A stretch of DNA of 64,000 nucleotides from Lactiplantibacillus paraplantarum (GTDB taxonomy: Bacteria; Bacillota; Bacilli; Lactobacillales; Lactobacillaceae). The position numbers and the translations under genes are program-made. The stretch's first letter is position 1; each line of letters starts with the position of its first letter. The stretch lies in NCBI RefSeq assembly GCF_003641145.1, contig NZ_CP032744.1, forward strand, positions 124,001 through 188,000. Direction: 5' to 3'. The notes below the pieces were generated by a model. It saw only the letters and a program-made list of their open reading frames with translations, did no database searches and was not told where the DNA came from. Positions 33,755-44,399 of the stretch are shown here, one piece after another.

Positions 33755-35077
33755 ATGGCACGCGATACGCAAACGCAATTACGTAACAAAATGATTTACT
33801 CAGTCTTTGTTCGGAATTACTCTGAGGCTGGTAATTTTGCTGGCGTAACTGCTGACTTACAACGAATTAAGAATTTAGGGACCGATATTTTGTGGTTACT
33901 GCCGATCAATCCGATTGGTGAAGTTAATCGTAAGGGAGTACTTGGTTCGCCATATGCAATCAAGGACTACCGGGGGATTAACCCGGAATATGGGACACTA
34001 GCCGATTTTAAAGCATTAACGAATAAAGCACATGAATTGGGTATGAAAGTAATGTTAGATATTGTCTACAATCATACTTCACCCGATTCAGTTCTAGCAA
34101 CTGAGCATCCAGAGTGGTTTTATCATGATGCGGATGGTCAGCTGATGAATAAAGTTGGTAACTGGAGCGATGTCAAAGATTTAGACTACGGGCACCATGA
34201 ATTGTGGCAGTATCAGATTGACACGTTGTTATATTGGAGCCAATTCGTTGATGGTTATCGTTGTGACGTTGCGCCATTAGTTCCACTAGATTTCTGGTTG
34301 GAAGCACGGCAACAAGTTAATGCGAAGTATCCTGGAACGTTATGGCTAGCAGAGTCGGCTGGAAGTGGCTTTATTCAAGAACTCCGGTCACAGGGTTATA
34401 CGGGACTATCGGATAGTGAACTTTATCAAGCATTTGATATGACATATGATTACGATGTTTTTGGTGATTTCAAGGATTACTGGCAAGGTCGAAGTACGGT
34501 TGACCGTTATGTTGACTTGTTGCAACGGCAAGATGCCACTTTCCCTGGAAATTACGTGAAGATGCGTTTTTTGGAAAATCATGATAATGCGCGAATGATG
34601 AGCTTAATGCATAGCGAAGCGGAAGCCGTTAATAATTTAACCTGGATCTTCATGCAACGTGGTATTCCATTGATTTATAACGGCCAAGAATTTCTGGCAA
34701 CACACCAACCATCCTTATTCGATCGGGACACCATGATTCATGATCGTCATGGTGATGTCACGTCATTAATTCAGAAGTTAGTGGTAATTAAACAGCAAAC
34801 AATTATGCGGGCTGCTGATTATCAAGTGACCGTCGTTGAGGATGGCATTATTAAAGTAACCTACCGTGCTGATGGTCAAGCTCTAACTGCTTGGATCCCG
34901 TTAAAGGGCCAGGTTGCAACGGTAACGACGCAGTTAGGCGATAGCAGTTATCAGAACATGCTAAATGACGCAGTTGTTACAGTGAAAGACAATAAAATAA
35001 CTGTTAATGGCCAACCAATTATCGTCAAGTACGTTACGGATACGGCATTAACCTCAATTGCTGACCAATCTAACTGA
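33755..35077 (+). CDS. Intracellular GH13 alpha-amylase-type enzyme (maltodextrin hydrolysis)
   Basis: 440 residues, no signal peptide, shorter than the alpha-glucosidases in the window. Region I LDIVYNHTS (101-109), nucleophile Asp171 (DGYRCDVAP), acid/base Glu200 (LWLAESAGS), Asp277 (FLENHDNAR). Its position between malA and msmK suggests it shortens imported maltodextrins in the cytosol. Bond specificity (alpha-amylase, cyclomaltodextrinase or neopullulanase-like) cannot be fixed from sequence alone. The RBS ATGAGGAAG precedes ATG 33755. Confidence 0.85.
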   Translation: MARDTQTQLRNKMIYSVFVRNYSEAGNFAGVTADLQRIKNLGTDILWLLPINPIGEVNRKGVLGSPYAIKDYRGINPEYGTLADFKALTNKAHELGMKVMLDIVYNHTSPDSVLATEHPEWFYHDADGQLMNKVGNWSDVKDLDYGHHELWQYQIDTLLYWSQFVDGYRCDVAPLVPLDFWLEARQQVNAKYPGTLWLAESAGSGFIQELRSQGYTGLSDSELYQAFDMTYDYDVFGDFKDYWQGRSTVDRYVDLLQRQDATFPGNYVKMRFLENHDNARMMSLMHSEAEAVNNLTWIFMQRGIPLIYNGQEFLATHQPSLFDRDTMIHDRHGDVTSLIQKLVVIKQQTIMRAADYQVTVVEDGIIKVTYRADGQALTAWIPLKGQVATVTTQLGDSSYQNMLNDAVVTVKDNKITVNGQPIIVKYVTDTALTSIADQSN

Positions 35078-35109
35078 TTGATTGGTAGCTTAGACTAATC
35101 GATAAAAAA

Positions 35110-35131
35110 GCAACCGTTTGCGGGCGGTTGC
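35110..35131 (+). other. Intercistronic hairpin between the GH13 gene and msmK
   Basis: GCAACCG...CGGTTGC stem without a T-run. It is more likely an mRNA-stability or processing element than a terminator. Confidence 0.5.
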
Positions 35132-35175
35132 ACGCGTAGTAGCTTAGAAGTGAGAAAACAAGGGAGTGGATTTCG

Positions 35176-36282
35176 ATGGTTGAAATGAATCTCGATCACA
35201 TTTATAAAAAATATGAAGGTAACGATAAATATTCTGTTACTGATATGAATCTTGATATTAAAGATGGTGAGTTCATCTTCTTCATTGGCCCATCTGGCTG
35301 TGGTAAATCAACAACATTACGAATGATTGCTGGCTTGGAGGACATCACTGAAGGTGACTTCAAGATGAATGGACAGGTCATGAATGACGTAGAACCAAAG
35401 AATCGTGATATTGCCATGGTTTTCCAAACTTATGCACTATATCCTAACATGTCAGTCTTTGACAACATGGCCTTTGGATTAAAGATACGGAAAACTTACA
35501 GTAACACTGAAATCAAGAAGCGTGTTGATAATGCCGCTGAACAGTTAGGGTTAACGGATTATCTGCAACGGAAACCAGCCAATTTATCTGGTGGTCAACG
35601 GCAACGGGTAGCCCTAGGCCGGGCAATTGTTCGGGATGCGGGGACGTTCTTATTGGATGAACCATTGTCTAACTTGGATGCTAAATTGCGTGTTGATATG
35701 CGAACGACAATTGCCCAGATGCATCAACGTTTGAAGACCAATATGATTTATGTTACCCATGATCAAATTGAAGCGATGACGATGGCTGACCGGATCGTGA
35801 TTATGAATGATGGTAAGATTATGCAAGTTGGGACACCACACGAATTGTATAACGAACCAGTCAATCAATTTGTTGCTGGTTTCATGGGATCACCATCAAT
35901 GAACTTCTTTAATGCGACTTTGCATGATGGTCGTGTAACGGACGGTGAAGGTCTAGATGTTGCGGTTCCAGAAGGCCAATTAAAGGCTTTGAAAGCGCAA
36001 GGCTATGATCAGCAAAAGATGATTGTCGGGATTCGGCCAGAAGATATTCACGCTGAACAAATTGCACTCGAAGCTATGCCAGATTCAATCGTCAAGACCA
36101 AGGTCATGGTATCTGAATTCTTAGGTGCTGAAAGCATGCTTTACTGCACGGCTGGTAAGTCCAAGTTTACGGCGCAAGTTGATGCACGTGATTATCATAA
36201 TCCGGGCGAAAACGTAGAAGTTGCTTTTGAAATGACGAAAGCGCACTTCTTTGACCCTGAAACTAAGGATGTTATTCGGTAA
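35176..36282 (+). CDS. msmK: Multiple-sugar ABC transporter ATPase MsmK/MalK
   Basis: 368 residues. Walker [10 protein letters not shown] (38-46), signature [14 protein letters not shown] (137-150), Walker [12 protein letters not shown] (D161/E162), switch [10 protein letters not shown]. The C-terminal ~130 residues form the OB-fold (TOBE) regulatory domain (VGIRPEDIH). It energises MalFG and may serve other sugar importers. ATG 35176 follows GGGAGTGG. It is 26 bp upstream of the maltose phosphorylase gene. Confidence 0.95.
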   Translation: MVEMNLDHIYKKYEGNDKYSVTDMNLDIKDGEFIFFIGPSGCGKSTTLRMIAGLEDITEGDFKMNGQVMNDVEPKNRDIAMVFQTYALYPNMSVFDNMAFGLKIRKTYSNTEIKKRVDNAAEQLGLTDYLQRKPANLSGGQRQRVALGRAIVRDAGTFLLDEPLSNLDAKLRVDMRTTIAQMHQRLKTNMIYVTHDQIEAMTMADRIVIMNDGKIMQVGTPHELYNEPVNQFVAGFMGSPSMNFFNATLHDGRVTDGEGLDVAVPEGQLKALKAQGYDQQKMIVGIRPEDIHAEQIALEAMPDSIVKTKVMVSEFLGAESMLYCTAGKSKFTAQVDARDYHNPGENVEVAFEMTKAHFFDPETKDVIR

Positions 36283-36308
36283 TTTCGAACTACGGAGGAG
36301 CAACAACC

Positions 36309-38579
36309 ATGAAACGTATTTTTGAAGTAGATCCGTGGCACGTCATTAGTCATGAACTCGTACCAACGGATAAGCGATTACAAGAAAGTATGACCAGCAT
36401 CGGTAACGGTTATATGGGCATGCGTGGGATGTTTGAAGAACACTATTCTAACGACACACTGAAAGGAATTTACATTGGTGGCGTTTGGTATCCCGATAAG
36501 ACCCGAGTTGGCTGGTGGAAGAATGGTTACCCAGATTATTTTGGTAAAGTGATCAATTCAGTTAACTTCATCAAAGTCAATATGACGATTGATGGTGATC
36601 AGGTTGACTTGGCTAAGGATACGGTCAGTGACTTTACATTGGATCTTGATATGCATACGGGGATCTTACGGCGTTCATTTGTTATTACTAAGGGTGAAAA
36701 GCGCGTTCGGTTTATGATTGATCGGTTTGTCAGTGTGGCACAAAAAGAATTATTTGATGTTCACTACAGTGTGCATAACTTGAGTGCGGACCCGGTCCAA
36801 ATTAGTTTTATTTCTCAAATTGATGCGGACGTCTTCAATGAAGATGCAAACTACGATGAACAATTCTGGCAAGTGCTAGACAAGAGCCATGCGATTACTG
36901 GTGGCAGTATGTTTGCAGAGACCAAGCCCAATGATTTCGGAACCCCACGCTTTACACTGGGCATGCAAATGCTACATGCAACGGCTTTTCGGGGCGTTAA
37001 TGCACCGGAAACTGAAAAGGCGGTCACGAATATCTTCCGGGGAACGTTAGCACCGGACGAGACTAAAAACTTTGAAAAGCGGGTTCTCGTGGTGACTTCA
37101 CGGGATTATACGGACATGGCGGCCATGCGGGCTGGTTTGGCTGAACTGAGTGAGAAGGTCAGTGCGCAGTCATATGAAGACTTGCGGCAGGCTCATATTG
37201 ATGGCTGGGCCCAACGGTGGCAGTTATCGGATGTCTTAATTGATGGTGACGATGCGGCACAACAAGGCATTCGCTTCAACTTATTTCAGCTATTCTCAAC
37301 CTACTATGGTGAAGACAAGCGCTTGAATCTGGGGCCAAAAGGCTTTACTGGTGAAAAGTATGGTGGTGCAACGTATTGGGATACCGAAGCGTTCGGGGTA
37401 CCATTCTATCTCTCATTGGCGAAACCAGAAGTAACGGAGAATTTACTGGAATACCGTTATAATCAGCTTGCTGGGGCCTTCCATAATGCTAAAATGCAAG
37501 GCTTAGCCGGCGCCTTATACCCAATGGTGACCTTCAACGGGATCGAATGCCATAACGAATGGGAAATTACATTCGAAGAGATTCATCGGAACGGGTCAAT
37601 TGCGTATGCCATCTTTAATTACACGCGTTATACCGGCGATGAGACCTACTTGAAGACTAAAGGGATCGATGTTTTGACGGGGATTTCACGTTTCTGGGCT
37701 GATCGGGTTCACTTCTCAGAACGGAATCAGCAGTACATGATTCACGGTGTCACCGGTCCTAACGAGTATGAAAACAACGTGAATAACAATTGGTACACGA
37801 ATTTTATGGCGCGCTGGACGTTAGAATACACGTTGGCTAGCTTGAAAAAAGTTGATGCCACTAAACGCGCGGACCTTCAGATTACAGATAACGAGCTTGC
37901 TAAGTGGCAAGATATTGTTGATCGGATGTACTTCCCACATGATGATCAGCTAGGAATCTTCGTGCAACAAGATGGTTTCCTGGATAAGGATGTTCAGCCG
38001 GTTACAAGCATTCCTGCCGATCAACGGCCGATTAATCAACACTGGTCATGGGATCATATTCTACGGTCACCATATATTAAGCAGGCGGATGTCTTACAAG
38101 GAATTTATTACTTCATGGATAAATTTACGGCGGAACAGAAGAAACGTAATTTTGACTTCTATGAACCGTTGACCGTCCATGAATCCAGTCTTTCACCAGC
38201 CGTCCATGCCATTCTAGCAGCGGACTTACATTATGAGGACAAGGCCGTGGAAATGTATGAACGCACGGCCCGGCTTGACCTTGATAATTATAATAATGAT
38301 ACGGTCGATGGCCTACACATCACGTCGATGACGGGGTCGTGGCTTGCAATCGTTCAAGGCTTTGCCGGCATGCGGGTGAAGGATGATACCTTAGCCTTTG
38401 CGCCATTTGTGCCTAAGGCCTGGTCACACTATCAATTCCACGTTAACTTCCGTGGTCGATTGATTAAAGTAGATGTTGATCAGCAAGGAACGACCGTTGA
38501 ACTGGTTAGTGGGGACCCACTGACTATCGAACTCAATGGTCAAGCTGTTAAGGTTGCCAACACGGTCACAACTAAATAA
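36309..38579 (+). CDS. malP: Maltose phosphorylase, GH65
   Basis: 756 residues, the normal GH65 length. It phosphorolyses maltose to glucose and beta-glucose-1-phosphate in the cytosol, saving ATP. The catalytic acid is Glu486 in GPNEYENN, aligned by motif with Glu487 of the L. brevis enzyme. [10 protein letters not shown] (415-424) and the phosphate-binding HESSLSP and HITSMTGSW motifs are also present. ACGGAGGAG precedes ATG 36309. No beta-phosphoglucomutase gene is found next to it, although it is needed downstream. Last gene of the mal operon. Trehalose or kojibiose phosphorylases are related, but context favours maltose. Confidence 0.93.
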   Translation: MKRIFEVDPWHVISHELVPTDKRLQESMTSIGNGYMGMRGMFEEHYSNDTLKGIYIGGVWYPDKTRVGWWKNGYPDYFGKVINSVNFIKVNMTIDGDQVDLAKDTVSDFTLDLDMHTGILRRSFVITKGEKRVRFMIDRFVSVAQKELFDVHYSVHNLSADPVQISFISQIDADVFNEDANYDEQFWQVLDKSHAITGGSMFAETKPNDFGTPRFTLGMQMLHATAFRGVNAPETEKAVTNIFRGTLAPDETKNFEKRVLVVTSRDYTDMAAMRAGLAELSEKVSAQSYEDLRQAHIDGWAQRWQLSDVLIDGDDAAQQGIRFNLFQLFSTYYGEDKRLNLGPKGFTGEKYGGATYWDTEAFGVPFYLSLAKPEVTENLLEYRYNQLAGAFHNAKMQGLAGALYPMVTFNGIECHNEWEITFEEIHRNGSIAYAIFNYTRYTGDETYLKTKGIDVLTGISRFWADRVHFSERNQQYMIHGVTGPNEYENNVNNNWYTNFMARWTLEYTLASLKKVDATKRADLQITDNELAKWQDIVDRMYFPHDDQLGIFVQQDGFLDKDVQPVTSIPADQRPINQHWSWDHILRSPYIKQADVLQGIYYFMDKFTAEQKKRNFDFYEPLTVHESSLSPAVHAILAADLHYEDKAVEMYERTARLDLDNYNNDTVDGLHITSMTGSWLAIVQGFAGMRVKDDTLAFAPFVPKAWSHYQFHVNFRGRLIKVDVDQQGTTVELVSGDPLTIELNGQAVKVANTVTTK

Positions 38580-38674
38580 CTGAGAAGACTTGATTGCGGT
38601 CTGACCGTAACTGAGCGCAGTCAAGTATCCACCCTAGAATGATCTCAGAATCATTCCAACCTAACTTCTAAATG

Positions 38675-38705
38675 GACCCGTATCAGTTGATACGGGTCTT
38701 TTGGT
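38675..38705 (+). terminator. Terminator of the mal operon
   Basis: GACCCGTATCA-GT-TGATACGGGTC stem followed by TTTTGG. Confidence 0.88.
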
Positions 38706-38746
38706 TTGTGCGTGTGAATAGGAAGCGGTTGACCACAATACAAAGA

Positions 38747-38778
38747 CAATTCGCTATGAGCTCAGTTATAGCGAATTG
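38747..38778. repeat. Unexplained inverted repeat upstream of the SemiSWEET gene
   Basis: Perfect 11-bp arms CAATTCGCTAT/ATAGCGAATTG around a 10-nt loop, without T-runs on either side. It lies 25 bp upstream of the SemiSWEET -35 box and could be an operator. Confidence 0.55.
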
Positions 38779-38802
38779 ATAGCAGGCGACATATGACTAT
38801 CC

Positions 38803-38830
38803 TTGAATTATTTAGTTAGTGTCGTATAAT
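38803..38830 (+). promoter_or_regulatory. Promoter of the SemiSWEET gene
   Basis: -35 TTGAAT (38803-38808), 16-bp spacer, -10 TATAAT (38825-38830). The expected start of transcription (~38837) is at the edge of the RBS, so the mRNA leader is very short. Confidence 0.75.
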
Positions 38831-38854
38831 TTGTCTTTAGGAGGGTGATTATTT

Positions 38855-39175
38855 ATTAAGTACAAAGTTGATAATGGTGCATACCCTAGTGGTAAGGATG
38901 CTATTGATCCCAAGCGAGTTAAATATCTGAAACTGATTAGTAAGTTAGCGACGTTTACGTGTATTGCGATGTACGTGTCGTATATTCCGCAAATCATTTC
39001 GAATTTCTCAGGTGATCCAGTATCGCCGCTACAGCCACTTGTGGCAATGATTAACGGGATATTATGGACGGGCTATGGCTGGTTCAAGACCTATAAAGAT
39101 TGGCCCGTTATTATTTCAAATGTTCCCGGGGTGATTTTTGGCTTTATCACTGTTTTAACCGTATATATTCATTAA
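38855..39175 (+). CDS. SemiSWEET-like sugar transporter with an ATT start codon
   Basis: 106 residues, the usual size of a bacterial SemiSWEET with three helices (a half-SWEET working as a dimer). The PQ motif YIPQI in helix 1 (KLATFTCIAMYVSYIPQII), the PLQPLVAMINGILWTGYGW segment in helix 2 and VPGVIFGFITVLTVYI in helix 3 are clear. The first ATG in frame (38969) would cut helix 1 in half. The frame is open only back to 38849, and AGGAGGGTGA (38839-38848) is perfectly spaced from ATT 38855; no ATG, GTG or TTG exists between. I therefore call ATT as the start. Its place between the mal and sac regulons suggests passive transport of a mono- or disaccharide. Confidence 0.8.
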   Translation: MKYKVDNGAYPSGKDAIDPKRVKYLKLISKLATFTCIAMYVSYIPQIISNFSGDPVSPLQPLVAMINGILWTGYGWFKTYKDWPVIISNVPGVIFGFITVLTVYIH

Positions 39176-39201
39176 CCGAATGACGAACTGACTATAAACT
39201 A

Positions 39202-39246
39202 AAAGTCCGCTGATACGTTTAAACGCGTATCGACGGACTTTTTTGC
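39202..39246. terminator. Bidirectional terminator between SemiSWEET and sacK
   Basis: AAAGTCCG...CGGACTTTTTT stem with an inner ATACG/CGTAT helix, serving both convergent genes. Confidence 0.88.
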
Positions 39247-39252
39247 AAGGTA

Positions 39253-40119
39253 TTAAGCGTTCTTTAAAGCAGCCTGAGCTAGCAACAGACCACCGGCAAT
39301 TCCAGAATTGTTACCTAATCCAGCGGGAACGATGTAATCATTCAGTGGTGGGACTTCTTCGTAGCCGTTGAGATAGGCCGCAAATTTTTCGCGAATTATC
39401 GGGAAGAGCTGTCGTTGATTCATGACGCCACCATTAAGAATGATTTTATCCGGTGCGAAGGCGACGGTTAGATTGACACACGCTTGCGCGATGTAGTCGG
39501 CAATGATTGGCCAGACCGGATCGTCAACGGGAATGTCTTTGCCAGACTTGCCGGTCCGTTTACCAACTGCTGGTCCGGCAGCTAAGCCTTCTAAGCAGAT
39601 ATCATGGTAGGGACAGCTAGATTTGAAATCATCCCCAGGTAACCGATTGAGTCGCATGTGGCCAAGTTCAGTATGAGTTCGACCATTAAAAATCTGATTG
39701 TGGCTAATAACACCAGCACCGACACCGGTCCCAATTGTCATATAAATGCTGTTAGGAACGTCTTTGGCGATACCGATCATTGATTCGCCATAAGCAGCTT
39801 CGTTAACGTCGGTTGTCCAGTAGAATGGAATATCAAAGCGACTTTTAAGATGACCTAGAAAGTCAAAGTCGCCCCAACCAGGTTTGGGAGTAGTAGTAAT
39901 GTAACCATATTTAGGATCATCGGGGTTAACACCGATGGGACCAAATGATCCGATTCCAATCGCGTCAACGGGATGAGTCGTAAAATAGTCGTCAACTGCC
40001 GCCATGGTTTCAGCGGGAGTTGTCGTGGGGATCGAAATCCGGTCGCTAACTTGTCCGTTCTCAGTGCCCGTGGCACAAACAAATTTTGTGCCACCAGCTT
40101 CAATTGCACCTAAAAGCAT
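39253..40119 (-). CDS. sacK: Fructokinase, ROK family
   Basis: 288 residues. It phosphorylates the fructose released by SacA to fructose-6-phosphate. ATP-binding loop EAGGTKFVCATG near the N terminus, IGTGVGAGVI, and the ROK zinc site HTELGHMRLN...CPYHDICLEGLAAG. ATG 40119 follows AGGAGG; seven residues of the longer ORF were dropped because they precede the RBS. It is the last gene of the pts1BCA-GH36-sacK group but also has its own promoter at 40164-40192. Confidence 0.93.
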   Translation of the reverse strand: MLLGAIEAGGTKFVCATGTENGQVSDRISIPTTTPAETMAAVDDYFTTHPVDAIGIGSFGPIGVNPDDPKYGYITTTPKPGWGDFDFLGHLKSRFDIPFYWTTDVNEAAYGESMIGIAKDVPNSIYMTIGTGVGAGVISHNQIFNGRTHTELGHMRLNRLPGDDFKSSCPYHDICLEGLAAGPAVGKRTGKSGKDIPVDDPVWPIIADYIAQACVNLTVAFAPDKIILNGGVMNQRQLFPIIREKFAAYLNGYEEVPPLNDYIVPAGLGNNSGIAGGLLLAQAALKNA

Positions 40120-40163
40120 AGTGTGCCTCCTAATAATCAAAAATGTAGTCTTATTTATTAAAT

Positions 40164-40192
40164 AGTATACGCTTAATTAAAAACTTTGTTAA
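40164..40192 (-). promoter_or_regulatory. Separate promoter of sacK
   Basis: Minus strand: -35 TTAACA (40187-40192), 17-bp spacer, -10 TATACT (40164-40169), 45 bp before the ATG. It allows fructokinase expression without the sucrose operon. Confidence 0.7.
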
Positions 40193-40200
40193 CGATTACA

Positions 40201-42360
40201 TTAACTTTGATGTAAATAAATTAATTGGCTAGTGAAATCAGCGTTGTTGGGTTTGAGTAGAAGCCCAATCGTATTTAACTGGTGACCTGTATAACGATTG
40301 CCTGATGAATCAGTATAGGTTAATTCAGCATCGAGATAGTGTAATGGTAATGGGTGCTGAGTTTTGACAGCAGAATTAAGCCCATTTAAGTAACAACAGA
40401 TTGCTTGCGTTTTATCTGTCGTTACTAGCAACCACGCAACAACGTGTCTTTTTGTCGGTAGACGATAAAAATGGGCCTTGATAAAAGTAGACTTCAGTTG
40501 CTGATATTTAATCAAGGCTCCTTGAAGAAGTTGCTGTTCACTAGGGATAAGTTGTTTAGGATTAAGTTCCAATCCTAGTTGCCCGATACAGGCCAATTGT
40601 AATCGAGTTTCAAATGGTGTTATTCGGCCATTTTGCGCATTGGGTGATGCGGTTATATGGTTGCTAAATATCCGTGGTGGAAATAGATAACTAAATCCGT
40701 TCTCAATCGTTGCTCGGTCGACTGGATCAGTCAAATCGCTTATCCACGTCTGATTGATGTATGGTAGCATACCAAAATCAAACCGGCCGCCACCAGCTGA
40801 ACAGTTTTCGATAATAAGCTTGGGACAGGCGCGCTTCACGCGTGCGAGAATATCATAAAGTCCACAGACGTAGCGGTAATACAGTTCTCCTTGTTGTGCA
40901 GCCGGTAAGTGTGTGCTGCCAACCTGTGTAAGATGGCGATTCATATCCCATTTAAAATAATCGAGTTGGTTATTTTGAACCAAGTTCGTCAGAGTAGTGA
41001 CTAAGTGGTCACGGACAGCAGCTTGCGAAAGATCTAAGACTAGCTGGTGGCGAGCTGTGATGGGTGTCCGATCAACATATTGTAATACCCAGGCAGGATG
41101 TTGTTGGTAGAGCTGACTGTTAGTGGTGATCATCTCTGGTTCCACCCAGAGACCGAAGCCCATTCGATGATGATGGGCTTGTTGGGCAAGGGGTTTCAGA
41201 CCATTAGGAAATTTAATGGGGTCAACAAACCAGTCCCCCAATTGCCCATTTTCACCGTTACGGTTGACAAACCAGCCGTCGTCTAAGACAAGCATTTGTA
41301 AGCCTAACTGGTGGGCGTGTTCGATTAAGTGTTGAACTTTAGACTCCGAAACGGCAAATGTCAGTGTTTCCCAAGTGTTAAGCACACTTGGAATGTTGGT
41401 CTGGGAGGGCATCAGCTGATAACTAAAAGCGTGAAATACTTGCGACATGCCGTTAAAACCAGTATTTGTCCAAGTTAACACGGCTTCAGGAGTCTGGAAA
41501 CTGCTATTTGGTTTTAGCTGCCATTCGAATGTAGTAGGTTCAAGACCAATTGTTAGGCGGCTGTGTTGATATTGATCAAGTTCGACAGTACTGTCGAAGT
41601 TACCACTCCATGCTAGTGCACAACCAATAACAGTCCCCGCTAATTCTGTCGTGTTAGGTTCCGCTAGAGCCATGAACGGTTGGTGTTGTGGGCCACTAGT
41701 GCCGCGCAGACTTCGAACCGTTTGTAACCCTGGGTGTAAACGGTTAAACGATGGATTAGCTTCATGTGCATGGGTACCGCTTAATGTCAGCGCAATATAT
41801 TGGTCAGTTGGTAGATCTAGTTGAGCGCTGGATAGAGCTGTTAGTTGCAAATTATTAGTACCGTGATGGTGCAGAGTTGTGCTTCGCAAGATAATCGGCT
41901 GATTTTCAAAAATAGTGTAGTTAAGATCCATCTGTAACTTAGTCACTGAATCGGCCAAATGAATGACTAGGGTTGTTACAGGCGTGTGTTTGCTAACGGT
42001 TGGTGGCAATTGGCGCGAGTTGATTGGCTGATCATTCACAGAAAAACCAGTATATTCTAAAACTGGCAGTAATTGGTTGTTAGCATCTTTAATAACGTAA
42101 GCTGGCTGGCGATAGTCACCACTGCCGATAGTGGAATATTCGAGTGGCAGTGAAGTCACGGAATATGGAAAGCGTTCTGTTGGGTCATTAGCAAAAGCAT
42201 GGCTACCGGATGGCATCGGCTCAAAGTACGGTTGTTTTGAAAAGTAACGTCCAAAATATCGATGCACTGGGTAACGATGAACTAAAATTTGAATAACATA
42301 GCTAATTTGGTCATTATGAAGATTGATTAAGCCGGTTTTGGGGTCATATTCAACAGGCAT
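40201..42360 (-). CDS. GH36 alpha-galactosidase
   Basis: 719 residues, the typical bacterial GH36 length: an N-terminal beta domain (1-~330), a TIM barrel (~330-640) and a C-terminal beta domain. Nucleophile Asp472 (FKWDMNRHL), substrate motif CSAGGGRFD (520-528), acid/base Asp542 (WISDLTDP), plus LDDGWF (359-364) and FGLWVEPEM (402-410). It removes terminal alpha-galactose from raffinose, melibiose or stachyose in the cytosol. It lies 19 bp after pts1BCA and upstream of sacK, so sucrose left from raffinose can feed the same pathway. It could have been inserted into a simpler sac operon. Regulation by SacR follows from its place in the operon. Confidence 0.9.
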   Translation of the reverse strand: MPVEYDPKTGLINLHNDQISYVIQILVHRYPVHRYFGRYFSKQPYFEPMPSGSHAFANDPTERFPYSVTSLPLEYSTIGSGDYRQPAYVIKDANNQLLPVLEYTGFSVNDQPINSRQLPPTVSKHTPVTTLVIHLADSVTKLQMDLNYTIFENQPIILRSTTLHHHGTNNLQLTALSSAQLDLPTDQYIALTLSGTHAHEANPSFNRLHPGLQTVRSLRGTSGPQHQPFMALAEPNTTELAGTVIGCALAWSGNFDSTVELDQYQHSRLTIGLEPTTFEWQLKPNSSFQTPEAVLTWTNTGFNGMSQVFHAFSYQLMPSQTNIPSVLNTWETLTFAVSESKVQHLIEHAHQLGLQMLVLDDGWFVNRNGENGQLGDWFVDPIKFPNGLKPLAQQAHHHRMGFGLWVEPEMITTNSQLYQQHPAWVLQYVDRTPITARHQLVLDLSQAAVRDHLVTTLTNLVQNNQLDYFKWDMNRHLTQVGSTHLPAAQQGELYYRYVCGLYDILARVKRACPKLIIENCSAGGGRFDFGMLPYINQTWISDLTDPVDRATIENGFSYLFPPRIFSNHITASPNAQNGRITPFETRLQLACIGQLGLELNPKQLIPSEQQLLQGALIKYQQLKSTFIKAHFYRLPTKRHVVAWLLVTTDKTQAICCYLNGLNSAVKTQHPLPLHYLDAELTYTDSSGNRYTGHQLNTIGLLLKPNNADFTSQLIYLHQS

Positions 42361-42379
42361 GACGTCCTCCTAATAAAGT

Positions 42380-44335
42380 TTAGACAGTTGTAGCAGCAAC
42401 TGAGCTAGCTGCCGGTTCAGTCAGCGCAACGAGCTGTTCACCAGCTTGGACATTCGTGACTTTGAGTCGTTCAACATTAGCGTAATTGGCCGTATTTGTG
42501 ACGACTAGCATGACGGTTGGATCATAGTTAGCGGCTTTTAAGGCAGCGACGTCAAACGTTCCGAGTAGATCACCTTGATGAACGGTATCGCCCTTCTGGA
42601 CGTTAGTAGTGAAGTGTTCGCCATTTAAATTGACCGTATCTAATCCTAAGTGAATCAGAATTTCGGCACCGGCAGTTGTTTTGATGCCATAAGCATGGTG
42701 GCTATCATAAGTGACGGTGATGATACCGTCAGCTGGTGCGACGACCTGATCAGCGCTTGGCACGATTGCGGCGCCTTTACCCATGATTTCAGCCGAGAAA
42801 ACTTGGTCGTTAACTTGTTTGAGACTTTCGCTAGTCCCCGTTACGGGTGCACTGATAATCTCATCATTAACATTGATGACGGTACTAGTTGGTGCTGGTG
42901 ATTTTACTTGATCACGATCATCACCGAGTGTTCGTTTGGCATAGATAAAGGTTGGAATAAATGCGACGACAAACGAGATGACACCACCGAGTGCGAACGC
43001 TGGAATCGACTTTGCAGCAATCGAAATGAACCCGATAACTGATGCGGGACCCATCGCCACGGACAGAACGTGGAATAGCCCTAAGAAAGCTGAAGCAATT
43101 CCTGAGGCAATCGCTGCAAAGACAAATGGGAATTTCATCTTGAGGTTGACCCCGAAAATAGCAGGTTCCGTAATTCCGAGTAACGCTGAGATCCCGGCAG
43201 AAGAAGTCAGGGCTTTTTGCTTTTGGCTCTTAGTGGCAAAGAAAATAGCTAAAGTGGCAGCACCTTGCCCAATGTTGGCCATTGAGGCGACTGGGAAGAT
43301 AAAGGAACCACCAGTTTTGGCAACATTGGCCAACAACTGGGTTTCGATTGCTGGGAAAGTTTGATGGAGACCAGTAATAACAATTGCAGAATATAATAAA
43401 CCAAAGATTCCCATACCAATCCAGCCGGTGCTGTTATATAAGCCTACTAAACCGTTAGTTAATACATCGCTCACCGTTCGTAAGACGGGGCCGACGATTG
43501 TAAAAGTTAGGAAACCAGTAATCACAATGGCGAACATCGGGGTAAACGTGAAGTCAAATGCCCCTTTAATGTGTTTATGGAAGAATTTTTCAAGGGTAGC
43601 TAGAATGAAGGCGACGCCTAAGACTGGGAGTACTTGGCCTTGATAGCCTGCTTGGGCAACGTGTAAACCAAAGACGTTCCAGTAAACCATCTTACCGGCG
43701 GCCATGGTCGTTGCAACGCTATAGCCGTTAACTAGTGATGGTAAGACCATGATCATGCCCATCGTAGCACCCAGATAGGGGTTGCCGCCGAAGCGCTTCG
43801 TTGCTGAAAATCCTAAGAGGATGGGCAAGAAAGTAAACGGCGCACTAGCCATCGCGTTAATCATTTCGGCGATACCTTTGAGACCGGGGTAAACTTCAAC
43901 AACTGACTTGGCCATAAAAAGATGCTCGGCAGTCAAAACGTTGTTTAGTGCCATTAATAGACCCCCAGCAACTAGTGCAGGGACGATTGGAATAAAAATA
44001 TCAGATAAGACTTTAAGGAAGTCCATTAATGGATTTTTCTTTTGACCCGCAGCGGCAACTGCCTTGATATCATCGGGGGTCGCTTCTTTAAGACCAGTTT
44101 TGGCGATTAAGGCGTCATAGACTTTATCGACATCGCCAGGGCCAATAATGATTTGGTATTGGCCGTTAGTTTCGAAGGTCCCCTTAACGTCTGCGTCGTC
44201 ATCTAAGGCTTGTTGATCGATCTTGGATTCGTCCTTGATGACCAAACGGAGGCGCGTCGCACAGTGGGCGGCGGCTTGAATGTTGTTTTTACCAATTGCA
44301 TTAAGTACACGGTCAGCAACTTCTTGATGATTCAT
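42380..44335 (-). CDS. pts1BCA: Sucrose PTS enzyme IIBCA
   Basis: 651 residues in one chain. EIIB (1-~85) with phospho-Cys25 ([11 protein letters not shown]); EIIC (~105-~450) with multiple helices (glucose-superfamily sucrose class); EIIA (~500-640) with phospho-His562 ([11 protein letters not shown]). It imports sucrose as sucrose-6-phosphate. ATG 44335 follows CAGGGAGTG. The fused IIA means no separate EIIA is needed. The divergent promoter carries a SacR operator. Trehalose and beta-glucoside PTS are relatives; the sacA/sacR neighbours point to sucrose and short fructo-oligosaccharides. Confidence 0.93.
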   Translation of the reverse strand: MNHQEVADRVLNAIGKNNIQAAAHCATRLRLVIKDESKIDQQALDDDADVKGTFETNGQYQIIIGPGDVDKVYDALIAKTGLKEATPDDIKAVAAAGQKKNPLMDFLKVLSDIFIPIVPALVAGGLLMALNNVLTAEHLFMAKSVVEVYPGLKGIAEMINAMASAPFTFLPILLGFSATKRFGGNPYLGATMGMIMVLPSLVNGYSVATTMAAGKMVYWNVFGLHVAQAGYQGQVLPVLGVAFILATLEKFFHKHIKGAFDFTFTPMFAIVITGFLTFTIVGPVLRTVSDVLTNGLVGLYNSTGWIGMGIFGLLYSAIVITGLHQTFPAIETQLLANVAKTGGSFIFPVASMANIGQGAATLAIFFATKSQKQKALTSSAGISALLGITEPAIFGVNLKMKFPFVFAAIASGIASAFLGLFHVLSVAMGPASVIGFISIAAKSIPAFALGGVISFVVAFIPTFIYAKRTLGDDRDQVKSPAPTSTVINVNDEIISAPVTGTSESLKQVNDQVFSAEIMGKGAAIVPSADQVVAPADGIITVTYDSHHAYGIKTTAGAEILIHLGLDTVNLNGEHFTTNVQKGDTVHQGDLLGTFDVAALKAANYDPTVMLVVTNTANYANVERLKVTNVQAGEQLVALTEPAASSVAATTV

Positions 44336-44399
44336 AATAATTCACTCCCTGAGTCTAAAATTGTTTTTAGTTTAATAATGCAAGCGCTTTACAGACCCA

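Noticed and set aside
38812..38997. 61-codon minus-strand ORF opposite the SemiSWEET start
   Set aside because: No RBS, overlaps the promoter and the well-supported SemiSWEET frame.
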